From Flexilinea sp. (GTDB lineage Bacteria > Chloroflexota > Anaerolineae > Anaerolineales > Anaerolineaceae): a DNA stretch of 64,000 bases. The position numbers were made by a program, and so were the translations under genes. The stretch covers positions 1-64,000 of the forward strand of contig JAFRIR010000071.1 in NCBI GenBank assembly GCA_017432685.1, given 5' to 3'. Under the pieces are notes generated by a model that had not been told where the DNA came from, searched no databases, and was given only the letters and a program-made list of their open reading frames with translations. Positions 54,248-64,000 of the stretch are shown piece after piece; positions within the stretch are counted from its first letter, which is position 1, and each line of letters starts with the position of its first letter.

Positions 54248-54349
54248 TATCTGTTCAGAACCTTGCGACGCATCACGAGATACAGCCCTGCTGTGCGGGC
54301 TTTGCCGCAGCATCAGAGCAGTCTTCGTGTGCTCCATTCTGAATAGATA
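54248..54349. repeat. R1 element, copy 5 (complete, between polY and yolD)
   Basis: TATCTGTTCAGAA and TTCTGAATAGATA bound a 102-bp copy with GACGCATCACGAGATACAGCC, a GTGCGGGC/GCCGCAG stem and CAGTCTTCGTGTGCTC. It is close to the copy at 23953. It separates two genes that normally form a tight operon. Confidence 0.85.
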
Positions 54350-54359
54350 CCTTTCTGCT

Positions 54360-55883
54360 TTATTTCCTGTGTCCCCCGATTTGGGCGTTGCGCTCCTTTT
54401 GTGTAGCGCTGTCCTGAAGGCTCATCCCCTTGAGAACGATATTTTTCCCGTATTTCTGCTGAAGCACAAGGATCGATTTTTGAAGTCGATTTTCCTGCTG
54501 CATTTTATACTGAATTTCCTGTTCCCGTTCTTCCAGCGCGGCATAGTCTGTGAAGAAATCCCGCTGTTCAACCTTTGAATTTTCAGGGATCGAATCTTCT
54601 GATATGACATGAGAAAATATCACATAGATATGCCGGACGAGTAAATCAGGGTCCACGATCTCCTTGAAAAGTTCCATCATAGCGTTGGTGAGAATCCGCC
54701 CCGAAGAGGTAAATCTGCCGATATTTTTTGATCCGTGTGCCGGTTTGGGCGCGGATCTGCCATAGCGATCTTTTTTCAAAGGTCCCTTGTAATTTGAAGA
54801 ACCGGCTCCATTTTTCAGGTTTTGTATGTCGTAGTTGATCGTCAAAACGACCTGGTCACACACAAGATCCTTTTTGACAAGGCTGAGCGCCAGGTCATTG
54901 GTCATTTCTCTGACGATGATCCCTGCCTCCTCATAAGCGTATGGACGTGTCAGGACCTGACCGTTACTGATGCTGTTGTTGTCAGTTTTGAAGGCTTTGA
55001 TATCTGCGATCGTGCAGGGTTCCCATCCCCACGCGTGGTCGATCAGGAGCTCCGCATTGACGCCGAACAGATCATAAAGAAGGTTCTCGGAATAATAATC
55101 GGATTTACCGCCTAATGAGCATTTCGCGATGTCACCCATGGTGTAAAGTCCTTTTTCAGCCAGTCTTTTCTCATATCCACGTCCGACACGCCAAAAATCG
55201 GTGATGGGCTTGTGGTTCCATAATTTTTTACGGTAACTCATTTCATCAAGCTCGGCAATACGTACACCGTCTTTGTCCGGAGGACTATGTTTGGCTTCGA
55301 TGTCCATAGCGATTTTTGCAAGATACATGTTTGTCCCGATTCCTGCGGTGGCAGTGATGCCGGTCTCCTTCAATACTTCACGAATCAAAAGCATTGTCAG
55401 TTCATGAGCGCTTTTCTTATGGGTGGTTAAATAATTTGTCAGGTCAATGAAAACTTCATCAATTGAATATACATGTATGTCTTCGGCAGATATATATTTC
55501 AGATAGATACTGTAAATTTTTCCGCTGATTTCCATATAGTGGCCCATACGGGGAGATGCGACGATGTAATCTACTGCCAGTGACGGATCCCGGGAAAGCT
55601 CCAGGGTGTTTGTTGAGCGTCCGGTCAGTGTTTTATTCGTGAGGGAAAACCTGCGCTTTTCATTGATATCGTGAACCCGGCTTACTACTTCGAATAGTCG
55701 GGGCCTGCCGGGAATACCGAAAGATTTTAATCCGGGAGATACAGCCAGGCAGATGGTTTTGTCAGTCCGGGATGAATCGGCAACAACAAGATTCGTCGTC
55801 AGTGGATCCAAACCTAATGCAACACATTCCACCGATGCGTAAAAAGATTTCAAATCAATAGCGGCATAAATCCTGTTCTCCAT
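54360..55883 (-). CDS. Y-family DNA polymerase (UmuC/ImpB/UvrX type)
   Basis: This 507-residue protein shows the Y-family palm: YAAIDLKSFYASVECVALGL with the first catalytic Asp, and YSIDEVFIDLT with the Asp-Glu pair, followed by a little-finger domain. It is longer than DinB and belongs to the UmuC-like/YqjW type that pairs with YolD. It performs error-prone synthesis past lesions. A LexA-like box overlaps the promoter. It lies upstream of yolD, with an R1 element between. Confidence 0.9.
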   Translation of the reverse strand: MENRIYAAIDLKSFYASVECVALGLDPLTTNLVVADSSRTDKTICLAVSPGLKSFGIPGRPRLFEVVSRVHDINEKRRFSLTNKTLTGRSTNTLELSRDPSLAVDYIVASPRMGHYMEISGKIYSIYLKYISAEDIHVYSIDEVFIDLTNYLTTHKKSAHELTMLLIREVLKETGITATAGIGTNMYLAKIAMDIEAKHSPPDKDGVRIAELDEMSYRKKLWNHKPITDFWRVGRGYEKRLAEKGLYTMGDIAKCSLGGKSDYYSENLLYDLFGVNAELLIDHAWGWEPCTIADIKAFKTDNNSISNGQVLTRPYAYEEAGIIVREMTNDLALSLVKKDLVCDQVVLTINYDIQNLKNGAGSSNYKGPLKKDRYGRSAPKPAHGSKNIGRFTSSGRILTNAMMELFKEIVDPDLLVRHIYVIFSHVISEDSIPENSKVEQRDFFTDYAALEEREQEIQYKMQQENRLQKSILVLQQKYGKNIVLKGMSLQDSATQKERNAQIGGHRK

Positions 55884-55897
55884 AATATTCTGATTTA

Positions 55898-55911
55898 ATT
55901 ATAACATATGT
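55898..55911 (-). promoter_or_regulatory. Promoter of the Y-family polymerase with LexA-like box
   Basis: On the minus strand ACATATGT (55904-55911), the core of the Gram-positive-type LexA box, abuts TATAAT (55898-55903). The flanking bases match the full box only partly. A LexA dimer here would block transcription. Confidence 0.4.
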
Positions 55912-56021
55912 GCTAATATGTTTGATTGAATTCGATAAATTATTGATCAAGACAAAAAGGGCTATAATCATGGTAAAATGATATAAGTATAAAAATGGGT
56001 TTGAGAGGGATGAAAAAGGGT

Positions 56022-57284
56022 ATGAATAAGAAAATTGCCGTAGCGGGAACCGGTTATGTAGGGTTATCTCTTGCAGTTTTACTGTCGCAAAAAAATGAAG
56101 TCACCGCAGTTGACATTATCCCGGAAAAAGTCGATAAACTGAACCGTTTCATTTCACCGATCGGGGATGAATATGTTGAAAATTATTTGTCAGAAGCGAA
56201 AACAGGCACCCGGAAGCTGAACCTTCATGCGACGCTTGACGGTGAAGCTGCTTATAAAAATGCGGATTTTATCATCATCGCAGCACCGACGAATTATGAC
56301 GTGGACCGCAATTTCTTTGATACGAGCGCTGTGGAAGCTGTGATCCAAATGGTTCTGGAAGTCACGAAAGATCGGAAAACAAAACCGATAATGGTGATCA
56401 AATCCACGATCCCGGTGGGATATACCGAGCAGGTAAGTAAAAAATTTTCAACAGACACGATCATATTCAGCCCTGAGTTTTTGCGGGAGTCAAAGGCTTT
56501 ATACGATAATCTCTACCCATCCCGCATCATTGTCGGAAGCAGCGAAAAAAACCGCCTGGCAGCTGAGGAATTTGGCGAACTTCTGCGTCAATCTGCTGAG
56601 AAGCCGGATGTTCCGGTGTTGTATATGAGCACGACAGAGGCTGAAGCTGTGAAGCTTTTTGCCAATACATACCTGGCTATGCGTGTAGGATTTTTTAACG
56701 AATTGGATACCTATGCGGAAATAAAAAATCTGAATTCTAACAACATTATTCGCGGCATGTGCCTCGACCCGCGTATCGGTGATTTTTACAATAATCCATC
56801 CTTTGGCTATGGCGGCTACTGTTTGCCGAAAGATACAAAGCAGATGCTGGCAAATTATCGGGGCGTACCGCAAAACCTGATCCGGGCAATTGTTGAAACA
56901 AACAGAACACGAAAAGAATTCATTGCCAATCGTGTGCTGCAAAAAGCCGGCTTCAGTAGTTTCAGCATTGACGACAGGATGAAGGGAAACGAGGGTGATT
57001 CCCTCACGATCGGTGTTTTTCGTTTGACGATGAAGGCTAATTCCGACAATTTCCGCCAGTCAGCGATGCAGGGTGTGATGAAGCGTGTGAAGGCTCAGGG
57101 TGCAGAGGTGATCATTTACGAACCTACATTGGAAGATGGCAGCAGATTTTTTGGAAGTCTTGTAGTAAATGACATTGAAAAATTCAAACGAAAATCAGAT
57201 GCGATCATTGCAAACCGTTATGATGACGTTCTTGATGATGTTAAGACCAAAGTTTATACCCGGGACATCTACGGAAGAGATTAG
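56022..57284 (+). CDS. UDP-glucose/GDP-mannose dehydrogenase family protein
   Basis: This ~420-residue enzyme has the NAD-binding [17 protein letters not shown], the central [11 protein letters not shown] and [11 protein letters not shown], the helix with [19 protein letters not shown], and the catalytic Cys in [14 protein letters not shown]. It oxidises a nucleotide sugar (probably UDP-glucose to UDP-glucuronate) for envelope polymers. Three in-frame ATGs (55995, 56010, 56022) compete; GAGAGGG favours the last. No glycan genes adjoin, so the donor sugar remains uncertain. Confidence 0.9.
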   Translation: MNKKIAVAGTGYVGLSLAVLLSQKNEVTAVDIIPEKVDKLNRFISPIGDEYVENYLSEAKTGTRKLNLHATLDGEAAYKNADFIIIAAPTNYDVDRNFFDTSAVEAVIQMVLEVTKDRKTKPIMVIKSTIPVGYTEQVSKKFSTDTIIFSPEFLRESKALYDNLYPSRIIVGSSEKNRLAAEEFGELLRQSAEKPDVPVLYMSTTEAEAVKLFANTYLAMRVGFFNELDTYAEIKNLNSNNIIRGMCLDPRIGDFYNNPSFGYGGYCLPKDTKQMLANYRGVPQNLIRAIVETNRTRKEFIANRVLQKAGFSSFSIDDRMKGNEGDSLTIGVFRLTMKANSDNFRQSAMQGVMKRVKAQGAEVIIYEPTLEDGSRFFGSLVVNDIEKFKRKSDAIIANRYDDVLDDVKTKVYTRDIYGRD

Positions 57285-57310
57285 CTCGAAGTAAAAAATA
57301 AAACTGGAAA

Positions 57311-57458
57311 CCTCTAAAAACTTGGGGCGGGGGTATGGGGGCTGCACAGCCCCCGGAAAACATGGCGCGGGGAAGTTATTATCCGAGGAAAAATAATTCT
57401 GAATCCCGCGCCATTAAGAATGAAATGAGAATGAGGTTAAAATTTATTGGTTTTGAGG
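57311..57458. repeat. R2 MITE-like element, reverse orientation, copy 5
   Basis: CCTCTAAAAAC and GGTTTTGAGG bound the inverse of copies 2 and 3: CCCCCGCCCCAAG strand-wise, GGGGGCTGCACAGCCCCC, CATGGCGCGGGG and CCCGCGCCATTAAG. With the hairpin at 57573 it accounts for the 358-bp gap before mreB. Confidence 0.85.
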
Positions 57459-57572
57459 TTCCTGACTGATCTTTTGAACTTTGGCATGTTTCATGTATTT
57501 TAATCGATAACAAACAGGTCTATCAACGTTCTTCCTGCGATAAAAGAAGGTTATAGGCTGAAGCAAAAATTC

Positions 57573-57604
57573 GGGAAACGCCGATTACAGGTGTTTCCCT
57601 TTTA
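57573..57604 (+). terminator. Hairpin upstream of mreB
   Basis: GGGAAACGCC pairs with GGTGTTTCCC (one G-T) around a 7-nt loop, followed by TTTTT. It may end transcription from upstream or act as a leader attenuator for mreB. Confidence 0.7.
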
Positions 57605-57642
57605 TAGCGCTTTTTAAATAAAATGGAACACGGGGAAAGATT

Positions 57643-58650
57643 ATGCCGCTATTTTCACGAGATATAGGAATTGATTTAGGTACACTGAATACTGTTATTG
57701 CTGAAGGTCGGCAGCTGCTTTTACAGGAACCGACTGTTGCTGCGATCATTGTTGAAGAACTGAAAATGGTCGAATGGGGACAGGCGGCAAAGGATATGGT
57801 CGGACGTGTTCCGGAATCAATCGATGTGGTTTATCCGCTGCGCAACGGAGTGATCGCCGAGTATGAAATCACTGAAAACCTGGTGAAATTTGCGGTGCAG
57901 AAGGTTTGCGGATCTATGATGATCTTCAGACCGCGCATTTTGATCACAATCCCCTGTGGCATTACATCGGTTGAAAGGCGTGCGGTCCGGGAAGTTGGTT
58001 TAGGAACCAACAGCCGGGAAGTGCTGCTGATGGAACAGCCGCTGGCCGCAGCGATCGGTATTGATTTGCCGATTGCAGCGCCTTCCGGCAATATGGTGAT
58101 CTGTCTGGGTGGCGGTTTGACACAGGCGGCGGTGATTGCCATGAACGGTGTTGTTACATCAGGCACGACACAGACAGCCGGTATGAAACTTGATGAAGCG
58201 ATCCAGTCCTACATCCGGAAGAAATACGGCGTGATCATCGGACAGCCGACTGCGGAACAAATCAAAACCCGTATCGGGTCAGCAGTACAGGTGGAACAAT
58301 CTCAGATCATGGAAATCCAGGGACAGGATCAGGTCACGGGCCTGCCGAAACCGGTTGCCGTGACAACTGAGGATATTGTGGATGCTCTGCAGGATCCGCT
58401 GCGTGAAATTGCCGATACAGCTCGCAAGGTGCTGGAGAAGACACCGCCTGAACTGATCTCTGACATTATTGACCGTGGTGTCGCTTTATGCGGCGGTGGG
58501 GCTTTGCTTCGCGGTGTGGATAAATACCTGACGAAGATGTTGGGAATTCCGGCTTACATGGTGGATGAGCCAACGATTTGTACGGCGCTCGGAGCGGCCA
58601 AAGCTGTTCAGCTTCGGGATGCTTATCGCCGCTCAATCATTCAGGGATAA
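57643..58650 (+). CDS. mreB: MreB-family cell-shape protein
   Basis: This 335-residue actin-like protein has the phosphate-1 motif IGIDLGTLNT (usually ...ANT), FRPRILITIPCGITSVERRA, the adenine-region block MEQPLAAAIGIDLPI and the C-terminal GGGALLRGVDKYLTKMLGIP. It polymerises under the membrane and directs wall growth. It is a single gene here, without mreC or mreD next to it, and ends at a strong terminator. Its partner may be the RodZ-like protein at 15784. Confidence 0.9.
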   Translation: MPLFSRDIGIDLGTLNTVIAEGRQLLLQEPTVAAIIVEELKMVEWGQAAKDMVGRVPESIDVVYPLRNGVIAEYEITENLVKFAVQKVCGSMMIFRPRILITIPCGITSVERRAVREVGLGTNSREVLLMEQPLAAAIGIDLPIAAPSGNMVICLGGGLTQAAVIAMNGVVTSGTTQTAGMKLDEAIQSYIRKKYGVIIGQPTAEQIKTRIGSAVQVEQSQIMEIQGQDQVTGLPKPVAVTTEDIVDALQDPLREIADTARKVLEKTPPELISDIIDRGVALCGGGALLRGVDKYLTKMLGIPAYMVDEPTICTALGAAKAVQLRDAYRRSIIQG

Positions 58651-58666
58651 AACACAGGATAAGTAC

Positions 58667-58701
58667 AAAAAAAGAGGACCACAATTCGGTCCTCTTTTTT
58701 T
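58667..58701. terminator. Bidirectional terminator between mreB and alaS
   Basis: A 14-bp stem (58667-58680 with 58688-58701) has a 7-nt loop and A/T ends for both convergent genes. Confidence 0.9.
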
Positions 58702-58711
58702 CATAATAAAC

Positions 58712-61438
58712 TTATTTTCCGAGTTTTTCGCGGATCAGTTTCATCGCGAGGTCAAGGGATTCCGGAATTTTCTCCGGGATCTTGCCGCCTGCCTGTGCCA
58801 TGGTCGGTCGTCCGCCGCCGGAACCGCCGGCTACCGCGGAGATCTGTTTGGCAATGTCGCCGGCTTTGATCCCGCGTTTGACCAGCTCATCGGCAACGTT
58901 AACGATGAAGACCGCCTGGTTATTCAGGATGGTGGAGAACACACCGACTGCGTTCGGATGTTCATTTTTGAACCTGTCTGCCATTTCGCGCAATGTTTCC
59001 GGGGTAGCGTCCGGGACCTGTACTGTCAGGACGTTGGCATCACTGACCTGTACGGCGTTTTTCTGCAGTTCATCGAATTTTGTCATGGCCAGCTTCGCAC
59101 GGAATTCGGCTATCTCTTTGGCTGCTTTCTGGATCGCTGCCTGGTTCTGTTCCGCTTTCTGGACAACTTCCTCAACCGGAACGCTCATGATGGCAGCCAT
59201 CTGGCGCATATTGTTCGCTGCTTTGCGGACGCGGGCAGAAGCTTCACGTCCGGTAATGGCTTCAATACGTCGGATGCCGGTGGCCACAGATCCTTCAGAA
59301 AGGATCACGAACAGGCCGATCTCGCCGGTGTTGGAGACATGGGTTCCGCCGCATAGTTCGGCTGAAGTTTCGCCATTTTCACCAATACGTACAACACGAA
59401 CCTGTTCACCGTATTTTTCATTGAACAGAGCAGTGACACCTTCATTGATGGCATCATTGATATTTTCAACTTTCGTATAGACGATCTGGTCGGAGAGAAT
59501 GTTTTCATTTACAATATCTTCGATCTCGCTCAGTTGTTCAGGTGTCAGCGCTTTGTTAGAATTGAAGTCAAAGCGCAGGCGGGTATCGGACACATAAGAA
59601 CCGGCCTGACGAGCCTCCGGACCGACCACCTGATGAAGCGCTGCATGCAGCAGGTGAGTGGCGGTATGGTTGCGCATGATGTCATGGCGGGTGCGGTTAT
59701 CAACCGAAACAGAGACTTTGTCATCAACGGAAATGGAGCCTCTGGTCATTTTCCCGCAGTGAACGATCATGCCGGCTGCCGGTTTGCGGACAGAGTCAAC
59801 GGTGAACACAGACCCATCTTCGGTTGTGATGGTTCCGATATCTCCGATTTGACCGCCCATTTCAATATAGAAACCGGTGGCCGGAACGACGATCTCAGCC
59901 GTGTCATCTTCATTTAACTCAGACACGGGTTCCCCGTCCCGGATGAGCATGACGGCATTTGTTTTGACAGCGTCCAGCGTATAAGGATCCTGTTCGACTT
60001 TTCCTGCCGGCAGTTTGCCTTCGGAAATCAGCTGTTTCAGGAAGCCTTCATATTTTTCAGTATCATCACTGCCCATCTTCTTGAAGAAATCACCTTTGGA
60101 CGCATTTTGATGAGCCCTGGAAGCTTCTTCAAAGCCTTCACGATCTACATCAAAGCCAAGGTCGCGAACGTAATCACGGGTGATTTCCAGCGGAAGTCCA
60201 TAGGTGGAGTGCAGATCGAAGCAAGTGGCGCCATCCACGATCGTTTGACCGTTTTTCTTCATTTCTTCGACGATTTCATTCAGATGGGCCATGCCATTAT
60301 CCAACGTCTTATTGAAGCGATCCTCTTCCCAGGTGATGGCATCAATGATGGATTTGCGGTGCTGCTTCAGTTCCGGATAGGCGTCCCCATAGCTTTCGAT
60401 GATGGACTCGGCGATTTGCGGCATGAAGTTTTTCAGCCCCAGCTGCTGGCCGAAACGTACTGCACGGCGGATGATCATGCGGCAGATGTAATTACGTCCC
60501 ATATTGCCCGGGGTAACGCCGTCCGCGATCAGGAAGGTGGCAGCACGTCCATGGTCGGCGATCACACGGTAGGGAGTGAAGTCCGCGTACATCTCTTCTT
60601 CGGTTTTCCCGGTCAGTTCCATCAGTTTTTTCATGGTAGGTGCGAAGAGATCAGTCTTGTAGTTGGAGTTCTTATGCTGCAGAACAGCAACGATCCGTTC
60701 AAAGCCCATGCCGGTATCAACGAACTTGTGTGCCAGCGGAACAAGTGTGTCTTTGTCGATGCGGTTGTACTGGATAAAAACGTTATTCCACAGTTCGGTG
60801 TAGCGGGCACAATCACCGTTGACTTTGCAGACATGACCCGGGACATCTTTCATATCACAGGCATCGGGACCGAGATCGATGTGAATTTCAGAGCAGGGAC
60901 CGCAGGGACCGGTGTCAGCCATTTCCCAGAAGTTTTCCTTGCGTCCGAAGTATTGCACATGGCTCGGGTCCATTCCCGGTTGAGAGCACCAGATGTTATA
61001 CGCTTCCTCATCAGCGGGAATTTCACCTTTTTCATCCTTGAAAACGGTGGCATAAAGCTTGGTGGGATCCAGTCCCCAGACCTTTGTCAGCAGTTCCCAT
61101 GCCCAGCTGATTGCTTCTTTTTTATAATAGTCGGCGAAGGACCAGTTGCCGAGCATTTCGAAGAAAGTGTGATGGCGGTCATCGCGGCCTACATCGTCCA
61201 GGTCATTATGTTTCCCGGCGACGCGCATGCATTTCTGGCTGTCACAGGCCCGGGAATAGGGACGACTGTCAGTGCCGAGGAAAATATCTTTGAATTGGAC
61301 CATGCCGGCGTTCGTGAACAGAAGTGTTGAGTCACCGGTCGGAACCAGACTCGCGGAACGGACGATGGTATGTCCTTTGCTCTCAAAAAATTCCAAAAAC
61401 TGGCGGCGGATCTCATTGCCGCTGATTTCATTGCTCAT
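58712..61438 (-). CDS. alaS: Alanyl-tRNA synthetase
   Basis: This 908-residue enzyme has class II motifs in the N-terminal catalytic domain (RQFLEFFESKGHTIV; FTNAGMVQFKDIFLG), the editing domain with HTATHLLHAAL (HxxxH) and the C/H pair in ELCGGTHVSNTGEIG, and the C-terminal DHHA1 glycine-rich region GGSGGGRPTMAQAGG. It charges tRNA-Ala and clears mischarged Ser. AGGAG precedes the ATG at 61438. It is monocistronic, with divergent thpR beginning 84 bp away. Confidence 0.97.
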   Translation of the reverse strand: MSNEISGNEIRRQFLEFFESKGHTIVRSASLVPTGDSTLLFTNAGMVQFKDIFLGTDSRPYSRACDSQKCMRVAGKHNDLDDVGRDDRHHTFFEMLGNWSFADYYKKEAISWAWELLTKVWGLDPTKLYATVFKDEKGEIPADEEAYNIWCSQPGMDPSHVQYFGRKENFWEMADTGPCGPCSEIHIDLGPDACDMKDVPGHVCKVNGDCARYTELWNNVFIQYNRIDKDTLVPLAHKFVDTGMGFERIVAVLQHKNSNYKTDLFAPTMKKLMELTGKTEEEMYADFTPYRVIADHGRAATFLIADGVTPGNMGRNYICRMIIRRAVRFGQQLGLKNFMPQIAESIIESYGDAYPELKQHRKSIIDAITWEEDRFNKTLDNGMAHLNEIVEEMKKNGQTIVDGATCFDLHSTYGLPLEITRDYVRDLGFDVDREGFEEASRAHQNASKGDFFKKMGSDDTEKYEGFLKQLISEGKLPAGKVEQDPYTLDAVKTNAVMLIRDGEPVSELNEDDTAEIVVPATGFYIEMGGQIGDIGTITTEDGSVFTVDSVRKPAAGMIVHCGKMTRGSISVDDKVSVSVDNRTRHDIMRNHTATHLLHAALHQVVGPEARQAGSYVSDTRLRFDFNSNKALTPEQLSEIEDIVNENILSDQIVYTKVENINDAINEGVTALFNEKYGEQVRVVRIGENGETSAELCGGTHVSNTGEIGLFVILSEGSVATGIRRIEAITGREASARVRKAANNMRQMAAIMSVPVEEVVQKAEQNQAAIQKAAKEIAEFRAKLAMTKFDELQKNAVQVSDANVLTVQVPDATPETLREMADRFKNEHPNAVGVFSTILNNQAVFIVNVADELVKRGIKAGDIAKQISAVAGGSGGGRPTMAQAGGKIPEKIPESLDLAMKLIREKLGK

Positions 61439-61507
61439 AAATACATCTCCTGATCTATGCTATAAATCATTCAGTGAACAATTATACCCATCATTCGCCG
61501 AAGATGA

Positions 61508-61513
61508 TATAAT
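61508..61513 (+). promoter_or_regulatory. -10 box, probable leaderless promoter of the thpR gene
   Basis: TATAAT is followed by eight bases and then ATG at 61522. No ribosome-binding site lies between. Confidence 0.45.
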
Positions 61514-61521
61514 TTGTGTTT

Positions 61522-62088
61522 ATGAAACGCTTGTTTATCGCTGTACCGATTCAGGAAAAAACGAGAAATGAAATTGCTCAGGGTATCTTTGCTGATACGA
61601 GAACGAAGATGCTGCCCGTTCGCTGGACTAACATACAAAATCTGCACCTGACACTGCAATTTCTCGGCGATACGGATGAAAAACGGATCCCGGTCCTGAA
61701 ACAGATCGTCAACAGGCTGGGTACATCGGGTATCGCCGAAGAACTTACCTTTACAAATATCGGCGCTTTCCCGAATCCATCAAACCCGCGTGTGATATGG
61801 ATCGGAGTAAAAGAAAACGAATCGCTCCGAAAAATACAGCGTCAGCTGACAGCTGATCTTATCAGAAATGGATTTTCCGCGGATCAGAAAAAGTTCAAAG
61901 CGCATCTGACACTTGGCAGAGTGAAAGAAAATGTTCCTGTTCCGCCTGATATGATGGATTATCTTGAAATCCTGCGAGGGAACATCAATGTGTCAGCATC
62001 TCCTCTGGATCGGGTAACGCTGTTTGAAAGTCAGCTAAAACCAGGCGGCCCGATCTATACTGTTCTTTATGAAAAAAATTTTTCTTAA
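61522..62088 (+). CDS. thpR: RNA 2',3'-cyclic phosphodiesterase (ThpR/LigT)
   Basis: This 188-residue 2H phosphoesterase has the two HxT motifs, NLHLTLQFLG and KAHLTLGRVK, that form the active site. It opens 2',3'-cyclic phosphate ends of RNA. The ATG at 61522 lies 8 nt after a TATAAT, so translation is probably leaderless; the GTG two codons upstream is unlikely. It is followed by rsfS after 41 bp, whose own promoter-like TATAAT is present. Confidence 0.92.
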   Translation: MKRLFIAVPIQEKTRNEIAQGIFADTRTKMLPVRWTNIQNLHLTLQFLGDTDEKRIPVLKQIVNRLGTSGIAEELTFTNIGAFPNPSNPRVIWIGVKENESLRKIQRQLTADLIRNGFSADQKKFKAHLTLGRVKENVPVPPDMMDYLEILRGNINVSASPLDRVTLFESQLKPGGPIYTVLYEKNFS

Positions 62089-62129
62089 ATTTCGTGTATA
62101 ATCAATAAAAATATTGAGAGGTTAATCAT

Positions 62130-62474
62130 ATGGAATCAAATGAACTTGCACGTAAAATCGTGGAAATTCTGGAAGACAATAAAGCAGAAGATATCGTTTT
62201 GATGGAACTCGGCGAAAAGGTTGATATTGCCGATTATTTTGTGATCGCCAACGGTACCAGTGACCGGATGATCGATTCACTTGCAAATTATGTTGTGGAT
62301 GGCATCCGGGACGAATGTAAGGTTCATGGGAACATTCAGGGTGTTACCGGCGGCGGCTGGATGCTGATCGATTATGGGGATGTGATCGTGCACATTTTTT
62401 CACCGGATCGCAGAAGTTATTACAGCATCGAGGATTTATACAAAGAATCGAAGATCCTGCTGCGAGTTGCATAA
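62130..62474 (+). CDS. rsfS: Ribosomal silencing factor RsfS
   Basis: This 114-residue protein has the RsfS core: NKAEDIVLMELGEKVDIADY, FVIANGTSDRMIDSLANYV and the GGGWMLIDYGDVIVHIF block. It binds uL14 and prevents subunit joining in starvation. GAGAGG precedes the ATG, and TATAAT lies at 62098-62103. A terminator follows. Confidence 0.95.
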   Translation: MESNELARKIVEILEDNKAEDIVLMELGEKVDIADYFVIANGTSDRMIDSLANYVVDGIRDECKVHGNIQGVTGGGWMLIDYGDVIVHIFSPDRRSYYSIEDLYKESKILLRVA

Positions 62475-62490
62475 AACGAAAAATCAAATG

Positions 62491-62528
62491 AAAAGAGCGT
62501 ATCCACATCAATCGATACGCTCTTTTTT
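62491..62528. terminator. Bidirectional terminator between rsfS and the GH51 gene
   Basis: AAAAGAGCGTATC pairs with GATACGCTCTTTT around a 10-nt loop and is followed by T on both strands. Confidence 0.9.
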
Positions 62529-62548
62529 ACTTTGCATTTTCGCGGATG

Positions 62549-64000
<1,452 letters not shown>

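Noticed and set aside
54229..54276. N-terminal extension of the YolD-like reading frame
   Set aside because: These codons are derived partly from an R1 repeat and have no ribosome-binding site.
58565..61330. Long plus-strand frames opposite alaS
   Set aside because: They mirror alaS and have no ribosome sites or domain signals; they are typical antisense shadows.

Overview
The window is a gene-dense stretch of a bacterial chromosome. The gene set points to a strictly anaerobic, sugar- and amino-acid-fermenting Chloroflexota of the Anaerolineae type. Evidence for this is a lipoprotein with paired NBR1-like Ig domains, Pro/Thr-rich 'TPTPT' linkers on exported proteins, a RodZ-like protein with doubled HTH, desulfoferrodoxin plus rubredoxin, ferredoxin-linked IorAB, cytosolic GH94 and GH51 enzymes, and AT-rich -10 boxes placed at start codons. 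The assignment is an inference from gene content; no 16S rRNA gene is present.

Layout. 1-1280: the 3' end of a group II intron, tRNA-Arg, a DUF1461 membrane protein, tRNA-Gly. 1421-6515: LysR regulator and MFS transporter, MgtC, and NAD+ DNA ligase. 6669-14434: a co-directional, partly translationally coupled run of two zinc-ribbon membrane proteins, a membrane protein ending in a (Cys-Ala)n tail, a radical SAM/SPASM enzyme, a methyltransferase, a MalY-type C-S lyase, a YdcF-like protein and a UDG-superfamily glycosylase. 14438-18049 (minus strand): rimO, a double-HTH RodZ-like protein, rplI. 18278-21346: GH94 phosphorylase and bioY. 21526-27012 (minus): HD protein, orphan secreted protein, gyrB and a membrane protein. 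27382-33788: membrane protein, PlsY-like protein, MBL hydrolase, two tRNA-Glu genes, UMF1 transporter, superoxide reductase, rubredoxin and an orphan. 34484-41461: a six-gene set for oxidative fermentation of (probably aromatic) amino acids. 41580-47023 (minus): NBR1-like lipoprotein, lytic transglycosylase, DUF2085 and PHP-like proteins. 47111-49119: secG and a solute-binding protein. 49339-55883: GNAT, parB, parA, zinc ribbon, A24-like protein, nusB, Asp23, YolD and a Y-family polymerase. 56022-64000: nucleotide-sugar dehydrogenase, mreB, alaS, thpR, rsfS, and a GH51 arabinofuranosidase cut by the right edge.

The most interesting locus is 8291-12158. A membrane protein with a cytoplasmic C-terminal tail of seven cysteines alternating with alanine is followed, through TGATG stop/start overlaps, by a peptide-modifying-type radical SAM enzyme (PqqD-like N-terminus, CX3CX2C, full SPASM cysteine set) and then a methyltransferase. 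This looks like a post-translational modification system whose substrate is the tail of a full-length membrane protein.

The non-coding DNA is also rich. There are three families of dispersed palindromic elements (called R1, R2 and R3 here), four loci built from 7-bp periodic repeats with different consensus sequences, a chain of four hairpins of unknown identity at 34245-34343, and several genes whose -10 box sits 7-10 nt before the start codon, which suggests leaderless mRNAs.
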